A stretch of DNA of 64,000 bases. Origin: Streptomyces sp. WAC 01529. Its GTDB lineage: Bacteria; Actinomycetota; Actinomycetes; Streptomycetales; Streptomycetaceae. How positions within the stretch are numbered: position 1 is the stretch's first letter; every line of letters starts with the position of its first letter. This document shows positions 17,634-25,689 of the stretch, one piece after another. The notes below the pieces were generated by a model. The model had not been told where the DNA came from. It saw nothing but the letters and a program-made list of their open reading frames with translations, and made no database searches. The stretch spans positions 4,566,001-4,630,000 of the forward strand of contig NZ_CP029617.1 of assembly GCF_003945545.1 (NCBI RefSeq), in the 5' to 3' direction. Made by a program: the position numbers and the translations under genes.

Positions 17634-18735
17634 CGTCGTCGGCCGTCCATCCCAGGCCCTCCTCGGTCACGGTGACCTCCGTGACCGAGAGGCCGGGCGG
17701 CCCGTCCGCGGACCAGCGGCCGAACAGAAAGGTCTTCGTCTCCTCGGCCTGCCCCAGTGCGGCCTCCTCCAGCACGCCGGGCGCGTACGGCAGCCACACC
17801 TGGAACTGGTGGGTGTGCGGCCGCCGCGGATGTACGCGCGACCAGGGCACCCCGGCTGCCGTGAACCCCTCGTGCAGCGCCTGTGCCACCACGCGCGCGT
17901 GGGCGACGTAATCGGGCAGGCGCGGCAGGACCCGTTCCAGGCCGAGCAGGGCCGAGACAGCGGTCGGGAACTGCTGGAACAGCCGTCCCCCGTACCGGTG
18001 GAGCCACACCCTCGCCTCCTCGACCAGCGTGTGCGGCCCGGCGAGCGCGGCCCCGCTCAACCCCTCCAGGGACTTGTAGAACGACACGTACACGGTGTCC
18101 GCGAGCCCCGCGATCTCCGTCAAGGGGCGGCCGAAGTGCTGCGTGCACTCCCACAGGCGGGCGCCGTCGATGTGCACGACCGCGTCCCGTTCGCGTGCCG
18201 CCTCCACGACCGCCTCCAGCTCCTCCCATGAGGGCAGGACGAAACCGGCGTCCCGGAGCGGAAGTTCTAGCATCAACGCCCCGAAGGGCTCGGGAAAGTC
18301 GCGCACTTCATCGGCCGTGGGCAGGCGCGGCTCGTCCGTGGGGTGCACCGTGCGCAGTCCGCTGACCGTGGGGAAGGCGTCCCCTTCGTGGAGTTCGGGG
18401 TGCGCCCTGGGGTGCAGCGCCACGGTCGCGTTCCCGGTGCGGCCCGCCCAGCAGCGCAGGGCGACCTGCTGGGCCATCGTGCCGGTCGGGAAGAAGACGG
18501 CCGCCTCCTTGCCGAGCAGGCGCGCGACCCGCTCCTCCAGGGTGGCGACGACACCGTCCCCGTAGACATCGGACGCCTCGTCCGCGCCGACGATCCCAGG
18601 AGCGGCCGCCGCGAGCGCCGAGAACCGTTCGGTCAGCGGGATGTGCAGGGGCGAGCGGTGCAGGGTGCGGGTGGCCGCACGGGCCGCCGCCGAGCGCCTG
18701 GCACGGGTGTCCTGTGTCGCTTCGTTCGCAGTCAT
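17590..18735 (-). CDS. Threonine aldolase-like PLP enzyme (beta-eliminating lyase family)
   Basis: This 381-residue protein belongs to the low-specificity L-threonine aldolase family, which cleaves threonine or allo-threonine to glycine and acetaldehyde. It shows VYGDGVVATLEERVARLLGKEAAVFFPTGTMAQQVALRCWA, the substrate-binding HPRAHPELHEGD region, VVHIDGARLWE (PLP-binding Asp) and the Schiff-base Lys in VYVSFYKSLEGLSGAALAG. Length is slightly above the family norm because of a 30-residue N-terminal extension. A CGGAGG site immediately precedes the ATG. Its 3' end overlaps the small gene at 17388 by 44 bases. Confidence 0.87.
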   Translation of the reverse strand: MTANEATQDTRARRSAAARAATRTLHRSPLHIPLTERFSALAAAAPGIVGADEASDVYGDGVVATLEERVARLLGKEAAVFFPTGTMAQQVALRCWAGRTGNATVALHPRAHPELHEGDAFPTVSGLRTVHPTDEPRLPTADEVRDFPEPFGALMLELPLRDAGFVLPSWEELEAVVEAARERDAVVHIDGARLWECTQHFGRPLTEIAGLADTVYVSFYKSLEGLSGAALAGPHTLVEEARVWLHRYGGRLFQQFPTAVSALLGLERVLPRLPDYVAHARVVAQALHEGFTAAGVPWSRVHPRRPHTHQFQVWLPYAPGVLEEAALGQAEETKTFLFGRWSADGPPGLSVTEVTVTEEGLGWTADDVKEAVAEFVRRLPR

Positions 18736-18823
18736 CCTCCGAGAATGGCCCGCCCGGCGGCACCAGTCATATGAATAGCCACAGCCTGTGGACAGCGGAA
18801 GACGCGGCGCCGACCAATCGCGT

Positions 18824-18829
18824 TAGCAT
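18824..18829 (+). promoter_or_regulatory. -10 box upstream of the pan/nad operon
   Basis: TAGCAT here would start transcription near 18836. That places the in-frame ATG at 18828 upstream of the RNA start and supports the GTG at 18882 as the true start of the first gene. Confidence 0.35.
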
Positions 18830-18881
18830 GACGAGAAATCGTCCGGTACCCCGAGCGGACTGGAACGGAAGGCGTCATCGC

Positions 18882-19820
18882 GTGAACGCATCGCATCAGC
18901 CAGACCCGCGGGAGCGCCCCGCGAGGCTCACGGTGGGAGTCGTGGGAGCGGGCCGCGTCGGCCCCGCGCTCGCCGCGGCGCTCCAGCTCGCCGGGCACCG
19001 CCCGGTGGCCGCGTCCGGGGTCTCCGACGCCTCCGTGCGCCGCGCCGCCGCCATGCTGCCCGACGTGCCCCTCGTCCCTCCCGCCGAGGTCCTGGAGCGG
19101 GCCGATCTGGTGCTCCTGACCGTGCCCGACGACGCCCTGCCCGGCCTGGTCGAAGGCCTCGCGGAGACCGGCGCGGTCCGCCCCGGCCAGCTCCTCGTGC
19201 ACACCTCCGGGCGGTACGGCACCAAGGTCCTCGACCCCGCCCTGCGGGCCGGCGCCCTGCCGCTCGCGCTGCACCCCGCCATGACGTTCACCGGCACCCC
19301 CGTCGACGTCCAGCGCCTGGCCGGATGCTCCTTCGGCGTGACCGCGCCCGAGGAGCTGAGGCTGGCCGCGGAGGCCCTGGTCATCGAGATGGGCGGCGAG
19401 CCCGAGTGGATCGCCGAGGAGAACCGCCCGCTGTACCACGCGGCGCTCGCCCTGGGCGCGAACCACCTGGTCACCCTGGTCGCCGAATCCATGGAGCTGC
19501 TGCGCGACGCGGGCGTGGAGGCCCCCGACCGGATGCTCGGCCCGCTGCTCGGCGCCGCCCTGGACAACGCGCTGCGGTCGGGCGACGCGGCCCTCACCGG
19601 CCCCGTCGCACGCGGCGACGCCGGTACGGTCGCCGCCCACGTCGCCGAGTTGCGCAAGCACGCCCCGCAGACCGTCGCCGGATATCTGGCGATGGCCCGC
19701 GCCACCGCCGACCGCGCCCTCGCCCACGGACTGCTCAAGCCCGAGCTGGCCGAAGACCTCCTCGGCGTACTCGCCAACGGCGCCGACGGGACCGGCGGAG
19801 CCGAAGGAGGCAGCCGATGA
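18882..19820 (+). CDS. Rossmann-fold DUF2520 protein, panE/ProC-like
   Basis: The 312-residue protein has an N-terminal NAD(P)-binding fold (LTVGVVGAGRVGPALAAALQLAGH) and the DUF2520 C-terminal helical domain (HPAMTFTG, NRPLYHAALALGANHLVTLVAESMELL). This family resembles ketopantoate and pyrroline-5-carboxylate reductases. Its place directly before panC, overlapping it by four bases, suggests a role in pantothenate synthesis, perhaps as a ketopantoate reductase; this is inference from context. GTG at 18882 has GGAAGG nine bases upstream. Confidence 0.85.
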   Translation: MNASHQPDPRERPARLTVGVVGAGRVGPALAAALQLAGHRPVAASGVSDASVRRAAAMLPDVPLVPPAEVLERADLVLLTVPDDALPGLVEGLAETGAVRPGQLLVHTSGRYGTKVLDPALRAGALPLALHPAMTFTGTPVDVQRLAGCSFGVTAPEELRLAAEALVIEMGGEPEWIAEENRPLYHAALALGANHLVTLVAESMELLRDAGVEAPDRMLGPLLGAALDNALRSGDAALTGPVARGDAGTVAAHVAELRKHAPQTVAGYLAMARATADRALAHGLLKPELAEDLLGVLANGADGTGGAEGGSR

Positions 19821-20821
19821 CCACCGCCCTCCTGCACACCGCCGACTCCCTGCGCACCCGCGCGCGTGACGGCCGCCGAACCGTCGTCATGACCATGGGC
19901 GCCCTGCACGACGGGCACGCCTCGCTGATCCGCGCGGCCCGCCGTATCGCGGGCCCCCAGGGCGAGGTCGTCGTCACGGTCTTCGTGAACCCCCTCCAGT
20001 TCGGCGCCGGAGAGGACCTCGACCGCTACCCCCGCACCCTCGACGCCGACGTCAAGATCGCCGAGCAGGCGGGCGCGGACGTCGTGTTCGCCCCCGGCGT
20101 CGAGGAGGTCTACCCCGGCGGAGAGCCCCAGGTCCGGGTGAGCGCGGGCCCCATGGGCACGGTCCTCGAAGGGGCCACGCGCCCCGGACACTTCGACGGC
20201 ATGCTCACCGTCGTCGCCAAGCTGCTGCACCTCACCCGGCCCGACGTGGCCCTGTTCGGGCAGAAGGACGCCCAGCAGCTCGCCCTGATCCGCCGTATGA
20301 CCCGCGATCTGAACTTCGACGTGGAGATCGTCGGCGTCCCCACCGTGCGCGAGGACGACGGTCTGGCCCTCTCCAGCCGCAACCGCTACCTCTCGCCGGA
20401 AGAGCGGCGCACCGCGCTCTGCCTCTCCCGGGCGCTCTTCGCGGGCCGCGACCGGCACGCCGCGCAGGAGGCGCTGCGCGCCCGCGCCGCGAGCGCGCCC
20501 GCCACGCTCGCGCGTGCCGACGCCCTCAGCGCGATCGGCGAGTCCCGCGCGGCGGCCGACGCCCACGCCGTGGCGCAGTCCGCGGCGCCCTCGGCGCCCG
20601 GCGGGCCCGCCGCCGTCGTCGCCGCCGCCCGGCAGGTCCTCGACGACGCCGCACGCCTGAGCCCCCCGCTCGAGCTGGACTACGTGGCGCTCGTGGACCC
20701 CGCCGACTTCACCGAGGTCCGCCCGGGCCACACCGGCGACGCCGTACTCGCCGTGGCCGCCAAGGTCGGCTCGACCCGGCTGATCGACAACCTCCCGCTG
20801 ACCTTCGGAGCCGCCGTATGA
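19817..20821 (+). CDS. panC: Pantoate-beta-alanine ligase
   Basis: PanC joins pantoate and beta-alanine with ATP to make pantothenate. The 334-residue protein has the ATP-binding VMTMGALHDGHASLIRAAR motif, VVVTVFVNPLQFGAGEDLDRYPR, the FGQKDAQQL motif and ALSSRNRYLSPEER. It is longer than typical PanC (about 280-300) because of an Ala-rich insert near residues 220-275. Both ends overlap neighbours by four bases (ATGA), which implies coupled translation within the operon. Confidence 0.96.
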   Translation: MTTALLHTADSLRTRARDGRRTVVMTMGALHDGHASLIRAARRIAGPQGEVVVTVFVNPLQFGAGEDLDRYPRTLDADVKIAEQAGADVVFAPGVEEVYPGGEPQVRVSAGPMGTVLEGATRPGHFDGMLTVVAKLLHLTRPDVALFGQKDAQQLALIRRMTRDLNFDVEIVGVPTVREDDGLALSSRNRYLSPEERRTALCLSRALFAGRDRHAAQEALRARAASAPATLARADALSAIGESRAAADAHAVAQSAAPSAPGGPAAVVAAARQVLDDAARLSPPLELDYVALVDPADFTEVRPGHTGDAVLAVAAKVGSTRLIDNLPLTFGAAV

Positions 20822-22539
20822 GTGCCACCGGAATACGGCTGCACGCCCCCGCGCCGGGTTGGTCCCTGGACGCCGACATCGTCGTCGTCGGCTCCGGAGT
20901 GGCCGGTCTGACCGCCGCGCTGCGCTGCTCGGCCGCCGGCCTGCGGACGGTCGTGGTGACCAAGGCCCGCCTGGACGACGGCTCCACGCGCTGGGCCCAG
21001 GGCGGCATCGCCGCGGCGCTCGGCGAGGGCGACACCCCCGAACAGCACCTGGAGGACACGCTGGTGGCGGGCGTGGGCCTGTGCGACGAGGAGGCCGTGC
21101 GCACCCTCGTCACCGAGGGCCCCGACGCCGTACGCCGCCTCATCGAGACCGGCGCCCACTTCGACACCGGCCCTGAGGGCGCCATCGAGCTGACCCGCGA
21201 GGGCGGCCACCACCGCCGCCGCATCGCGCACGCGGGCGGCGACGCGACCGGCGCGGAGATCTCCCGCGCCCTCGTCGAGGCGGTACGCGCGCGTGGCATC
21301 CCGACCGTCGAGAACGCCCTGGTGCTCGACCTCCTGACGGACGCCGACGGCCGCACCGCCGGCGTCTCCCTGCACGTCATGGGAGAGGGCCAGCACGACG
21401 GCGTGGGCGCCGTCCACGCCCCCGCGGTGGTCCTCGCCACCGGTGGCATGGGCCAGGTCTTCGCGGCGACCACCAACCCGTCCGTGTCCACCGGCGACGG
21501 CGTCGCGCTCGCCCTGCGCGCGGGCGCCGAGGTCTCCGACCTCGAATTCGTGCAGTTCCACCCCACCGTGCTCTTCCTCGGCTCCGACGCCGAGGGCCAG
21601 CAGCCGCTGGTCTCCGAAGCGGTGCGGGGCGAGGGCGCGCACCTCGTCGACGCCGACGGCGTGCGCTTCATGGTCGGCCAGCACGAGCTGGCCGAGCTGG
21701 CCCCCCGCGACATCGTCGCCAAGGGCATCACGCGCCGCATGCAGGAGCAGGGCACCGATCACATGTACCTGGACGCCCGGCACTTCGGCGCCCACATGTG
21801 GGAGAACCGCTTCCCGACGATCCTCGCCGCCTGCCGCGCCCACGGCATCGACCCGGTCACCGAGCCCATCCCCGTCTCCCCGGCCGCGCACTACGCCTCC
21901 GGAGGCGTCCGCACCGACCCGCACGGCCGCACCACCGTCCCGGGCCTGTACGCCTGCGGAGAGGTCGCCTGCACCGGCGTGCACGGCGCCAACCGCCTCG
22001 CCTCCAACTCCCTCCTCGAAGGCCTCGTCTACGCCGAGCGGATCGCCGCCGACATCGCGGCCCAGCACGCCGAGAACGCCCTCCGCGCGCGCGTGCCCGC
22101 CCCCGTCGCCCAGCCGGAGACCCCGACCCACCCCCTGCTCCCGCCCGAGGCCCGCTTCGCCATCCAGCGCGTCATGACCGAGGGCGCCGGTGTGCTGCGC
22201 TCGGCCGCGTCCCTCACGGAGGCGGCCGCCCGGCTGGCCCGCATCCACGCCGAGGCCGCGGGCGCGCTCGCCGAGGACGGCAAGACCGCCGAGCCCGGCG
22301 TCGACACCTGGGAGACCACCAACCTCCTGTGCGTCGCCCGCGTCCTGGTCGCCGCCGCCCAGCGCCGCGAGGAGACCCGCGGCTGCCACTGGCGCGAGGA
22401 CCACGCCGACCGCGACGACGAGGTCTGGCGGCGCCACATCGTCGTACGCCTGAACCCGGACAGGACCCTCGCGGCCCACACCACCGAGACCGCAGACTTC
22501 CCTCCCACCCGTCCCACTCCCAGTCCCCAGGAGCAGTGA
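20818..22539 (+). CDS. nadB: L-aspartate oxidase
   Basis: NadB oxidises L-aspartate to iminoaspartate, the first step of de novo NAD synthesis. The 573-residue flavoprotein has the FAD dinucleotide motif VVVGSGVAGLTAALRCSAAGLRTVVVTKA, TRWAQGGIAAALG, the succinate-dehydrogenase-like EFVQFHPTVLF, and ARGIPTVENALVLDL. The C-terminal helical domain ends near HIVVRLNPDRTLAAHT. The partner quinolinate synthase gene nadA is not in the window and must lie elsewhere. It sits between panC and nadC in one operon. Confidence 0.96.
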   Translation: MSATGIRLHAPAPGWSLDADIVVVGSGVAGLTAALRCSAAGLRTVVVTKARLDDGSTRWAQGGIAAALGEGDTPEQHLEDTLVAGVGLCDEEAVRTLVTEGPDAVRRLIETGAHFDTGPEGAIELTREGGHHRRRIAHAGGDATGAEISRALVEAVRARGIPTVENALVLDLLTDADGRTAGVSLHVMGEGQHDGVGAVHAPAVVLATGGMGQVFAATTNPSVSTGDGVALALRAGAEVSDLEFVQFHPTVLFLGSDAEGQQPLVSEAVRGEGAHLVDADGVRFMVGQHELAELAPRDIVAKGITRRMQEQGTDHMYLDARHFGAHMWENRFPTILAACRAHGIDPVTEPIPVSPAAHYASGGVRTDPHGRTTVPGLYACGEVACTGVHGANRLASNSLLEGLVYAERIAADIAAQHAENALRARVPAPVAQPETPTHPLLPPEARFAIQRVMTEGAGVLRSAASLTEAAARLARIHAEAAGALAEDGKTAEPGVDTWETTNLLCVARVLVAAAQRREETRGCHWREDHADRDDEVWRRHIVVRLNPDRTLAAHTTETADFPPTRPTPSPQEQ

Positions 22540-22541
22540 CC

Positions 22542-23531
22542 GTGAGCACCCCCGACGACCTCCCCCTCACCCCCGCCGGCGGTGGCTGCGGCGATGCCTG
22601 CGGCTGCGGCGGCGACGACGCGTTCGACCCCCTGGAGTGCGGTCTCGACCCCGCTCTCGCGCGACTGCTCGCCGAGGCGGGCCTCGACCCCCTCCAGATC
22701 GAGGACATCGCGCACATGGCCATCGAGGAGGACCTGGCGGGCGGCGTGGACGTGACCACGGTCGCCACCATCCCCGAGGACGCCGTCGCCACCGCCGACT
22801 TCACCGCGCGCGAGGCGGGCACCGTCGCGGGTCTGCGCGTCGCGGAGGCGGTCATGTCCGTCGTATGCGAAGAGGAGTTCGAGGTCGAGCGGCACGTCGA
22901 GGACGGTGACCGCGTCGAGGCGGGCGACACGCTGCTGAGCGTCACCACCCGCACCCGCGACCTGCTCACCGGCGAGCGCAGCGCCCTGAACATCCTGTGC
23001 CGCCTCTCCGGCATCGCGACCGCCACGCGCGCGTGGGCGGACGTTCTCGACGGCACGAAGGCGAAGGTCCGCGACACCCGCAAGACGACGCCGGGCTACC
23101 GCGCCCTGGAGAAGTACGCCGTGCGCATGGGCGGCGGCGTCAACCACCGCATGTCGCTCTCCGACGCGGCGCTCGTCAAGGACAACCACGTGGTCGCCGC
23201 GGGCGGCGTGGCGCAGGCCTTCAAGGCCGTACGCGAGCAGTTCCCCGACGTGCCGATCGAGGTCGAGGTCGACACGCTCCACCAGCTGCGCGAGGTCGTG
23301 GACGCGGGCGCCGACCTGATCCTCCTGGACAACTTCACGCCGGGCGAGACCGGGGAGGCCGTCGCCCTCGTCGGCGGCCGCGCCTTCCTGGAGTCCTCGG
23401 GCCGCCTCACCCTGGAGAACGCCCGCGCGTATGCCGACACGGGCGTCGACTATCTGGCGGTGGGCGCCCTGACCCACTCCTCCCCGATCCTCGACATCGG
23501 CCTCGACCTGCGGGAAGCGGTGCGTGACTGA
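22542..23531 (+). CDS. nadC: Nicotinate-nucleotide pyrophosphorylase (quinolinate phosphoribosyltransferase)
   Basis: NadC converts quinolinate and PRPP to nicotinate mononucleotide. The 329-residue protein has the family core: EDLAGGVDVTTVAT, ERSALNILCRLSGIAT, the substrate motif DTRKTTPGYRALEKYAVRMGGGVNHR, KDNH and VEVEVDTLHQL. The first 35 residues form a non-standard Gly/Cys-rich leader (GGGCGDACGCGGDD) before the normal fold begins. GTG at 22542 has GGAG about nine bases upstream; the GTG at 22536 is too close to it. The stop overlaps the coaX start. Confidence 0.95.
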   Translation: MSTPDDLPLTPAGGGCGDACGCGGDDAFDPLECGLDPALARLLAEAGLDPLQIEDIAHMAIEEDLAGGVDVTTVATIPEDAVATADFTAREAGTVAGLRVAEAVMSVVCEEEFEVERHVEDGDRVEAGDTLLSVTTRTRDLLTGERSALNILCRLSGIATATRAWADVLDGTKAKVRDTRKTTPGYRALEKYAVRMGGGVNHRMSLSDAALVKDNHVVAAGGVAQAFKAVREQFPDVPIEVEVDTLHQLREVVDAGADLILLDNFTPGETGEAVALVGGRAFLESSGRLTLENARAYADTGVDYLAVGALTHSSPILDIGLDLREAVRD

Positions 23532-24337
23532 TGCTGCTGACGATCGACGTGGGGAACACGCACACCGTCCTCGGCCTCTTCGACGGCGAGGACATCGTCG
23601 AGCACTGGCGCATCTCCACCGACGCCCGCCGCACGGCGGACGAACTGGCCGTGCTGCTCAACGGCCTGATGGGCATGCACCCGCTGCTCGGCGAGGAGCT
23701 GGGCGACGGCATCGACGGCATCGCGATCTGCTCGACCGTCCCCTCGGTCCTGCACGAGCTGCGCGAGGTGACGCGCCGCTACTACGGAGACGTGCCCGCC
23801 GTCCTGGTGGAGCCCGGCATCAAGACCGGCGTCCCGATCCTCATGGACAACCCCAAGGAGGTCGGCGCCGACCGCATCATCAACGCGGTCGCGGCGGTCG
23901 AGCTGTACGGCGGCCCGGCGATCGTCGTCGACTTCGGCACGGCCACGACGTTCGACGCGGTCTCCGCGCGCGGGGAGTACGCGGGTGGCGTCATCGCCCC
24001 CGGCATCGAGATCTCCGTGGAGGCCCTGGGGGTACGCGGCGCGCAGCTCCGCAAGATCGAGCTGGCACGCCCGCGGAGCGTCATCGGCAAGAACACCGTC
24101 GAGGCCATGCAGGCGGGCATCCTGTACGGGTTCGCGGGCCAGGTCGACGGGGTCGTGAACCGGATGGCGCGCGAGCTGGTGGGCACGGGCGGTGACCCCG
24201 AGGACGTCACGGTGATCGCGACGGGTGGGCTGGCGCCGATGGTGCTGGGGGAGGCGTCGGTGATCGATGAGCACGAGCCGTGGCTCACGCTTATCGGGCT
24301 TCGCCTGGTCTACGAACGGAACGTCTCCCGAGCTTAG
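23531..24337 (+). CDS. coaX: Type III pantothenate kinase
   Basis: CoaX phosphorylates pantothenate, the first committed step to coenzyme A. The 268-residue protein shows the ASKHA-fold motifs LLTIDVGNTHTVLGLFDGE (phosphate 1), the pantothenate-site GADRIINAVAAVELYGGPAIVVDFGTATTFDAV, and GVIAPGIEISVEAL. Placing it after panC means pantothenate is made and used by neighbouring gene products. It overlaps nadC by one base (TGATG). A stem-loop just past the stop ends the operon. Confidence 0.95.
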   Translation: MLLTIDVGNTHTVLGLFDGEDIVEHWRISTDARRTADELAVLLNGLMGMHPLLGEELGDGIDGIAICSTVPSVLHELREVTRRYYGDVPAVLVEPGIKTGVPILMDNPKEVGADRIINAVAAVELYGGPAIVVDFGTATTFDAVSARGEYAGGVIAPGIEISVEALGVRGAQLRKIELARPRSVIGKNTVEAMQAGILYGFAGQVDGVVNRMARELVGTGGDPEDVTVIATGGLAPMVLGEASVIDEHEPWLTLIGLRLVYERNVSRA

Positions 24338-24354
24338 GGGCTGGCGGGGCCCCT
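24336..24354 (+). terminator. Possible terminator of the pan/nad operon
   Basis: AGGGGC (24336-24341) and GCCCCT (24349-24354) form a stem with a seven-base loop, starting inside the coaX stop codon. No T run follows. Confidence 0.4.
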
Positions 24355-24640
24355 GGCGGGGGACAGGTGATCTCGCACCTTCGCGCCGTCGTGGCCCCCC
24401 TATCCCGCCGCTCCGCGGCGGATGCTTCCCACCCACCCACCCGTTTGCCCCGCGCCGCAGGGGCGGAAGGTAGGGCGAGGGGTGGGATTGCCCCCGCGGC
24501 CCCGCCCCCCCCAGACGAACGCAAGGCGAAACCCCGCCCAAGGCGCCCCCGCCAGAACCGGCGCAGACCGAGCCCCAACACGACCCGCCCGCACCCCCCT
24601 GATAAGCCGATTTTGTCCGTTTGGCGCGTATCGTCTCCCC
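24338..24640. other. Non-coding spacer with a GC-rich dispersed repeat
   Basis: No convincing gene is present. Around 24408-24457 lies a hairpin (CCGCCGCTCCGCGGCGG) followed by a run of CCCACC units and CCGTTTGCCCCGCGCC. The same arrangement appears near 42615 and 47596. The right end carries the -10-like TATCGT before the next gene. Confidence 0.5.
24629..24634 (+). promoter_or_regulatory. -10 box of a leaderless promoter
   Basis: TATCGT is followed by CTCCCC and the ATG at 24641, with no ribosome site. Confidence 0.45.
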
Positions 24641-25339
24641 ATGCCCACGCCCTACGGATCCCGCGGCGGCATGGCCTTCAGCGCGGAGGAGCTGCGTGTG
24701 CTCCGTCGCGCCCTGGCCCTGGCCCTGCACCCCAGCCCCGTCCGCAGCCCGGCCCCCGGCTCCGCCCACGTCCCGAGCCCCACTCGCGACGAGGACGTCC
24801 GGGACTTCCTGCGCCTCGCCCAATCGGTGGACGAGGCGGTACAGGAGGGCGCCCGGCTCCGCGCCTTCCTGGTGGCCGACCTCGCCCGCTACCGGGCCGC
24901 CCTGCCCGGCACCGCCGCCGGCTACCTCGCACTCCTCGACGATGTGCTCGGCGCCGGTTACCAACCGGGCCCCGACGACCTCGCGGCCCTGCGCGCCCTG
25001 CGCGGCAACCCCGCCGCGGCCGCGCTGCTCGACCGCTGCCGGACCCTCGCCGAGCGCTCCGTCCGCGCCCGCCTCGCCGGCCACGCAGTCCCGGCGCCGG
25101 AACGCCCCCGCATGCCCGCGCCCCGCACACACCTCCTCGCCCTGCCCGGCGGCCTGGGCGCCGCGGAGAAGGAGACCTCCCGCCCGGTCCCCACCCCGGC
25201 CGAGGTCTTCCCGCCCAAACGCCCCACGCCCGCCGCACCCGCACCCGCACCCGCGTCCCCGACGCCCTCCGCGCCCCCGGAACCGGCGCCCCCCGCCCCC
25301 ACGCCCGCGGACCCCTCGCACCAGCTCGCGGCGGGCTAG
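24641..25339 (+). CDS. Conserved-type helical protein with a proline-rich tail
   Basis: This 232-residue protein is not one I can name. Residues 8-150 look helical (FSAEELRVLRRALALALHP, DFLRLAQSVDEAVQEGARLRAFLVADLARYRAALPGTAAGYLALLDDVL, and further helices). The last 60 residues are a Pro/Ala low-complexity tail. The start at 24641 follows the -10-like hexamer by six bases. No signal peptide or membrane helix is evident, so it is probably cytoplasmic. Confidence 0.65.
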   Translation: MPTPYGSRGGMAFSAEELRVLRRALALALHPSPVRSPAPGSAHVPSPTRDEDVRDFLRLAQSVDEAVQEGARLRAFLVADLARYRAALPGTAAGYLALLDDVLGAGYQPGPDDLAALRALRGNPAAAALLDRCRTLAERSVRARLAGHAVPAPERPRMPAPRTHLLALPGGLGAAEKETSRPVPTPAEVFPPKRPTPAAPAPAPASPTPSAPPEPAPPAPTPADPSHQLAAG

Positions 25340-25340
25340 C

Positions 25341-25346
25341 TACTCT
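25341..25346 (+). promoter_or_regulatory. -10 box of a leaderless promoter
   Basis: TACTCT starts a few bases after the upstream stop codon and is followed by seven bases and the ATG at 25354. The seven bases (GGGGGGC) could alternatively act as a very close ribosome site. Confidence 0.4.
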
Positions 25347-25353
25347 GGGGGGC

Positions 25354-25533
25354 ATGGACTACGTTTCCGCGCTCCTGCCCCCCGTAGTGATGGCCGTGTT
25401 CTTCGGCGGTCTCATCGTGACGATCGTCAAGACCCAGGGCGGCGCCAACAAGGCCAAGGAGGACGCGGCGGCCGACGCCGCGATCACCCGCGCCGAAGCC
25501 GTCCGCCAGGCACCGAAGACCGGCGGCGCCTGA
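25354..25533 (+). CDS. Small single-pass membrane protein
   Basis: The 59-residue protein has one membrane helix near the N terminus (LLPPVVMAVFFGGLIVTIV) followed by a basic and then Ala-rich charged tail (KTQGGANKAKEDAAADAAITRAEAVRQ). It looks like a type of short conserved streptomycete membrane protein. The function is unknown. It starts 14 bases after the upstream stop and has its own -10-like box. Confidence 0.7.
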   Translation: MDYVSALLPPVVMAVFFGGLIVTIVKTQGGANKAKEDAAADAAITRAEAVRQAPKTGGA

Positions 25534-25604
25534 CCCCGCACACACCACCGACCAGGGCGTACGACTCGCGACCTCGCCGAGCCGTGCGCCCTTGTTGTTG
25601 TGCG

Positions 25605-25624
25605 ATGTCGCGTAATGTCGCGTA
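25605..25624 (+). repeat. Tandem 10-base repeat upstream of the BlaI-type gene
   Basis: ATGTCGCGTA occurs twice in a row (25605-25614 and 25615-25624), one DNA helical turn apart. It lies about 50-70 bases upstream of the predicted -10 and could be a binding site for an activator. Confidence 0.6.
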
Positions 25625-25659
25625 ATTAGGCGTACGCCACGTCCCTCACGCATCACGCC

Positions 25660-25681
25660 AATAGTGACGTCTCCCACTATT
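25660..25681. promoter_or_regulatory. BlaI-type operator overlapping the -10 box
   Basis: AATAGTG (25660-25666) and CACTATT (25675-25681) are perfect inverted arms with an eight-base spacer. The right arm overlaps TATTGT (25678-25683), a -10-like hexamer that is six bases from the GTG start. Binding here would block transcription of the regulator's own gene. Confidence 0.6.
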
Positions 25682-25689
25682 GTTCAACT

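Noticed and set aside
18828..18881. An upstream ATG (18828) as start of the DUF2520 protein
   Set aside because: It overlaps the -10-like box, so it would lie before the RNA start. The GTG at 18882 has a good ribosome site.
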